From NCBI GenBank assembly GCA_964058845.1, contig CAXKVR010000011.1:30562-94561 (forward strand): a stretch of 64,000 nucleotides of DNA. The letters are read 5' to 3'. Numbering within the stretch: position 1 is the first letter of the stretch; each line of letters opens with the position of its first letter. Under the pieces are notes generated by a model. That model made no database searches. It worked only from the letters and a program-made list of their open reading frames with translations, and was not told the origin of the DNA. The position numbers and the translations under genes were made by a program. Shown here in pieces: positions 59,701 to 64,000 of the stretch. Source of the DNA: Carex sylvatica. Lineage: Eukaryota > Streptophyta > Magnoliopsida > Poales > Cyperaceae.

Positions 59701-60046
59701 TCCAGAAATTCGTGCACACATACTGTGGACCCTGTTTAACAAAATCATAAATATAACAATCTTAACCTTTTTAAAGGCCTATAAAATAAGATAAAATAAA
59801 AAACGGACATGAATTGCAAATCATTAGCTATTTGGCAACCTTCCCATCCTGTTGGAAATAAGGATACTACCAAATAATCACTATGCTTGTTTTATTACTA
59901 GCAAATAGAGGTTGCAAGAAGCCAAAATAATCCTTGAAAGAGGGAATCACCATGCTGTTGCAGTTGATACATCTTCGGTTCGGTGGAAGCTTCAATAAAC
60001 CCCTGATTATCTTCTCGTTCCTCTCTTCCTCCTTTTTACTGATCAT
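53781..60046 (-). CDS. ARF GTPase-activating protein, AGD14-like, 14 exons, 575 aa
   Basis: Minus-strand exons: 60046-59951, 59731-59670, 59476-59389, 59300-59239, 58955-58859, 58757-58413, 58123-57758, 57686-57582, 57460-57347, 56524-56411, 54816-54739, 54644-54545, 54458-54413 and 53835-53781, all in phase. The ArfGAP zinc finger is complete: Cys26-x2-Cys29-x16-Cys46-x2-Cys49, followed by GIHREFTHRVKSVSMAKFT with the catalytic arginine at 54. After the ArfGAP domain (about 1-130) comes a long low-complexity Ser/Pro/Asn tail with repeated NPF-type motifs (NPFAIDG, NPFDGV, NPFDIP, GNPFA at the end), typical binding sites for EH-domain endocytic adaptors. This arrangement matches Arabidopsis AGD14/ZIGA4-type proteins acting in vesicle traffic. 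It is somewhat shorter than the roughly 650 aa of AGD14. The 1.6-kb intron 10 holds nothing recognisable. Confidence 0.93.
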
Positions 60047-60911
60047 TTTCTCTCTCTCGCTCTCTGTACTTCACTCTTCTCTCCAATCAAAGTGGAGATC
60101 TGGTATTCTCGTGGAATTTTAATTCAAAAAGCGCAAAATAAATCACTATTTCTTAGAGCAATCTCCTCAAATTGAAGAACTTCCAGCACGGATACGACAG
60201 ATCTGACTTTTACTTCGAAAAATGAGGCGAAAATTAGAGGAAGAGAGCCGTGGGAGAGGAGGAGAGGTGAGCTTTATTTGAGTGAGAGAGAGAGAGAGGG
60301 AGGTGCATTTATTTCAAGTATAATTTGTGAACAGTCTTTTTTTTAATTTGAAGTTTAAAACAGAAAAAGGAAATAGAATCTTTTCTGATTTTCTGTATCT
60401 ATACTATGGATAAATTTGTGGAATTGTAACGGCTATCTGAACAGAAATCATTTTTCAAATCATTTATTAATTGTGAATTCAGTTCACATGTCCATTTCAA
60501 AACTCGCTAGGAATCTTAGACAAATGATCTGTCACGGAGAATTTGCAATTAAGGGAACTGCTCAGTGCTCTAGTGTGTGAAATCAGGAGCCGTTCAATGT
60601 CAAAAGAAAAAGGAAAAAAATCAGGAGCCGTTGGATATGTAGCGGTCGTTACTAGGGGAAAATATGTTTTGGTTACATCTTTTTTACATACTTCATTGTC
60701 CGATAGGGAAAATATGTTTTAATTAATAATTATATCAGATAGCAGGTTTAATTTATTAATGTGGAATTGTGGATCGATAGGTAAATCTCCGTAGCTTTAG
60801 TAGATAAGTGACAGGCTACATTATAAAGATAATTTTCTTCCATGTTACTGGAATTGCAATTTAATTTGAAGTTTTAGCGTCCAATTAGTCGTGTAGATCT
60901 CAACAAATAAT
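60047..60911. other. 5' UTR and promoter of the ARF-GAP gene
   Basis: CT/GA-rich sequence at 60047-60310 (including a short GA tract at 60280-60300) is the probable leader and core promoter of the minus-strand gene. The rest is AT-rich with no gene. Confidence 0.5.
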
Positions 60912-61316
60912 GAGTAGGGTTAAGATGTCTTTTTGGTTTTATGTTCCATCATGTTTCAATATTATTATCTTTATTATTAAAATATAAATAATAAATCTGA
61001 ACCATTCAACATGATCTTCATACTAAAACGTGTCTGGATAACAAATTTTATAATTTTTATAATATTTTTACTAATTGTATAGAAAGGTACAAAATCATTA
61101 TTTTTGAATGGTTCAAAATTTTCTAAAAAACTGATTGTATACTTATCTTTAAAAATAAAAATATATATTCAAAAAATATAATTATTGTATTCAAGCACAT
61201 TTTAATATAAAAATTATATTAAGTGGTTCGGATCGACTGTTTAAACTTTGAAAATAGAGACAACAATATTGGAGCATGATGAGACACAAAATCAGTAAGA
61301 CATTTTAACCTTACTC
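60912..61316. mobile_element. Mutator-like MITE, 405 bp, with 9-bp TSD
   Basis: The tip GAGTAGGGTTAAGATGTC is mirrored by GACATTTTAACCTTACTC. Flanks ACAAATAAT (60903-60911) and AAAAATAAT (61317-61325) differ by one base. Inner arms (AATCTGAACCATTCAACATG; GTGGTTCGGATCGACTGTT) match the family. Central hairpin is partly decayed. Confidence 0.85.
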
Positions 61317-61445
61317 AAAAATAATATATCCTGCATAATTTTGGCATATTCTTGATTAACATCAAACTGTAAATTATTTTTTCATAATACAGACAAATAT
61401 ATGTGCGGCTATCACCTCAATTCTTAAAAAAATCCATACTCCATA

Positions 61446-63290
61446 TGTCACACTCCGCAGCCACGGGTCGTAACAGTCCTCTGCCGTAAGCATACAACTC
61501 TGTGTATACTTACAAGCAGTTCAACATATACTCAGAAATTCACGACAATTATAATATAAACAAGTTTCTAAATATAAATCAGAGTACACGAGTCTGGTAA
61601 AAATATAATACATCAAGGTATCACATATGGATACCGACTTTCAGGTATGACATAGAGAGTTATACAACCAAAAATAATATATACATCTCTAGCCAACTAA
61701 CCAAAGATCTACGGAGGTAATTGTGATCTATACCAGCGGCCTACTAATCGCGTGCCTCTCCTGACACAGTCGCACCAGAACCTGTAATATAACCCAAAGG
61801 ATGAGGGTGAGAATAAAATTCTCAGTGTGAATTTGCCACAGTTAGATTGTTGAATTTGCAATCAAATTTCATATTCAAAAATAAAACCCGTACTATAGCA
61901 ATTCAAACAGATTCACAATTATAAATAAAAGAAATGCAGATGCTCGACAACAATTAAACAACTGAATCACAATTCACGGAATTTTCAAGATAAATTTCAA
62001 ACACAACACATGTTGGCTTACTCGACTTATTATTCGGGCTTGTAACAACTACAGATATTCAATTGAGCTTAACCTTTTTTCTGTCCCTCGTCTGTAGGGT
62101 TACTGACACCTACAGACGTTCCACCGAGCTAGACCCTTTATCTGACACTCATCTGTAATTGATTAGCCTAACTATTTCCTAAGGTCTGGTTCGAATCATA
62201 TAAAGAAAATTCACTTTGAACTCATTTCAATATTCGTATTATTCAATTGACCGTCCAAACGCATTAACACGTAGGAAAATGCCACCGAGCCACAGACGTT
62301 ACACATGTCACCCACAATTCCAATCCATAAATCAATACAATCACTCACCCCTCGTCCCAACCGGTACTGAAAAAACTGAGAGCCATTCACCTAAAGTGCT
62401 AAAAGGATCCCGGGCTCAAAGTCAGCCATACGGCTCAACTTCGTAAATTCGCACACAAACACATTCTCAATCATCAATTCGTGGTGACTCTCAACCAAAC
62501 TCAGATCATGATAGATCGACACGACTGACAACCATACAAGAATGCAAATTACTCAATTCACGACAATTCGAGTTTACTTTGTTTGGGTTATGCATATGAT
62601 TTACATAATTCAATGATGCAATCAATCAGATATTCAACATGACAAATGAATAAACAGTTTAATTTTTGAAAATAAAATATCAAACAAGTCCAAAAATTCT
62701 GCGCCTGTTTACGACGAGCGTATCGCTAAATTACGGATCAGGCGTCTCGAAATGTCCCGCGAACTCTTGCTCAACCGAGTCTACACCTATATTACAGGTA
62801 TACTTGGTTTAAATTCTGATTTTACAGTCATGATACTCACTCGAGGTCATTGATGGCTTATACATTCCTATGCTTCGGTAGCGATTCTTTCGATTTCTTC
62901 TTTCTTAATAACAATCTCTAAAACTTACACATTTTACATCTGGGTCCTCTAAATCATACGAAATTTCAATTAGGTTCATTTGTAGGTATATTAATTTTCC
63001 GTCTCACTACCTTGGGTTCTCGTAACAATTCGATTTTCCGATTAATTGAACCCTAATTTGATCGAAATTTGAATTAATCACTAGATGTCAAAGTTGAGGG
63101 AGAGGATCACCCATCCGCACTCACCACCAGTGCGTCGAGCTTATAAAGTTTCAGAAATTCGTATTTTCGACGAAATTTCGATTCACACTTAATTTACTTA
63201 TTTAGAAAAACTTTAATTAAGATTTAAACTTCTACGATTTTTATTTTTAAATCACTTAAAAATTAATTATAAAAATTTCATAACGTACCG
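61446..63290. mobile_element. Possible LTR or LTR-derived repeat
   Basis: Starts TGTCACACTCCGCAGCC and contains GGGTCGTAACA, AACCCAAAGGATGAGGGTGA and repeated CTACAGACGTT/CGTCTGTAGG motifs, wording common in plant LTR-retrotransposon LTRs. No internal coding region, primer-binding site or matching second LTR lies in the window, so this may be a solo LTR or a fragment. The frame at 62216-62446 looks fortuitous. Confidence 0.3.
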
Positions 63291-63605
63291 TCATACCTAT
63301 AAGTATAAATAAATACCAAGTAACATGATGTGCTGTAATCCGTAGATCAGAGTAAAATTAATCTAGAGAATAATGAGCATCCTCTGAAAAAGAAAATAGT
63401 GGGACCAAATGTTTTTTTTTTGTTTCCTTTTTACTTTCGAAGTTGGTAGGTTAGCCAACGGTTCTGTTCGCTGGTTGAACGGACCGACCTGGTTGTTGAA
63501 CAAATATGGTACAATTAAATTGTTTTATTTTTCGGAGCTATTATACCGCGAACAACATTAATTTTGAAAGGATATCTTAACATTAATTTTTAGGTAGTTC
63601 CAGGT

Positions 63606-64000
63606 AGGAGTGTAAACGAGCTGGCTCGGGTCAAGTTGGATCTTAGTTCGGCTCGTTTATTTTGGTCTAAGTTTGAATCGAGCGAGCTGAACCTAGGTCA
63701 CTCGAGTTTAAAATCTCTGACTCGCTCGTGACAAGTCAATCCGAACTAACGAGCTGGCTCGCTAAATTTTATTGAGTTGCTATTATACAAATTCAAAAAT
63801 ATAAAAATAAAAAAACTCATTCAAAAAATTTAAAAAATCGTCCAGCAGGTACATCTTCAAGCAACTGAAGTCCATATTCTTTCTTTCCAACCAAAAATAC
63901 ATCAATTTTGCATAATTACGTCTTTGAAAATAAAATTGGACTTAAAATTATACGGGCTAAACCCTAAATTCACTGTAGCTTAATAAGCCGAGTTGATCCG
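63606..64000. mobile_element. Partial transposon with TAGGAGTGTAAACGAG end
   Basis: The left terminus TAGGAGTGTAAACGAGC resembles the hAT MITE end at 3286 (TAGGGGTGTAAACGG). It is followed by repeated GAGCTGGCTCG/CTCGCTCG subterminal motifs. The element runs off the window, so its other end cannot be checked. Confidence 0.4.

Noticed and set aside
1..64000. CRISPR arrays, operons, ribosome-binding sites, tRNA genes
   Set aside because: The window is plant nuclear DNA; no regularly spaced repeats of CRISPR type and no cloverleaf with conserved A/B boxes were found by eye.

Overview
This is a stretch of nuclear genome from a flowering plant, most likely a eudicot. The genes are split by AT-rich GT-AG introns, the proteins are plant-type (PPR, lipid-transfer protein, plastid- or mitochondrion-targeted leaders), and the space between genes is packed with small foldback transposons. 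No species can be named from the sequence alone. All gene models below were built by eye: reading frame was carried across every splice junction and checked for phase, and families were recognised from motifs.

Genes in order: an unrecognised plant membrane protein (6146-7953, +); a small universal stress protein (10117-10973, +); an intronless mitochondrial PPR protein (13021-14700, +); a GPI-anchored lipid-transfer-like protein (15475-16324, -); the 60S ribosome-biogenesis factor MAK16 (20995-25326, +, nine coding exons); a plastid-type short-chain dehydrogenase/reductase (37943-40219, +, six exons); the mitochondrial import pore TOM40 (41266-43981, -, eleven exons); a plastid-type J-domain protein (52384-52866, +, one exon); and an ARF-GAP of the AGD14 type (53781-60046, -, fourteen exons). 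They are mostly housekeeping genes with no shared pathway. MAK16, TOM40, PPR and the J-protein all serve ribosome or organelle biogenesis, but nothing shows co-regulation beyond common promoter motifs (a telo-box at MAK16, GGCCCA/TGGGCC at the membrane gene and TOM40).

The region 17.7-36.8 kb is the most unusual. The promoter, 5' UTR and leader intron of MAK16 (20.09-20.99 kb) recur as five coding-free copies downstream (29.5-35.5 kb), all in the same orientation as the gene. A 0.9-kb block upstream of MAK16 (17.75-18.67 kb) is repeated beyond the last copy (35.86-36.75 kb). A 1.1-kb foldback element with a second foldback transposon nested in its centre sits between gene and array (26.57-27.68 kb).

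Mobile DNA: one Mutator-like MITE family with long inverted-repeat arms is present about nine times, often with clear 9-bp target duplications. Its terminal tips and inner arms are conserved while the segment between them differs from copy to copy. Other elements are a hAT-type MITE with an 8-bp duplication (3286-3759), two SINE-like insertions in introns (one carrying a 5S-rRNA-derived segment and a 19-bp target duplication), a decayed LINE 3' end (about 45600-46240), several smaller foldback families, and an LTR-like repeat near the right end. No tRNA gene, intact transposase, CRISPR array or viral gene was seen.
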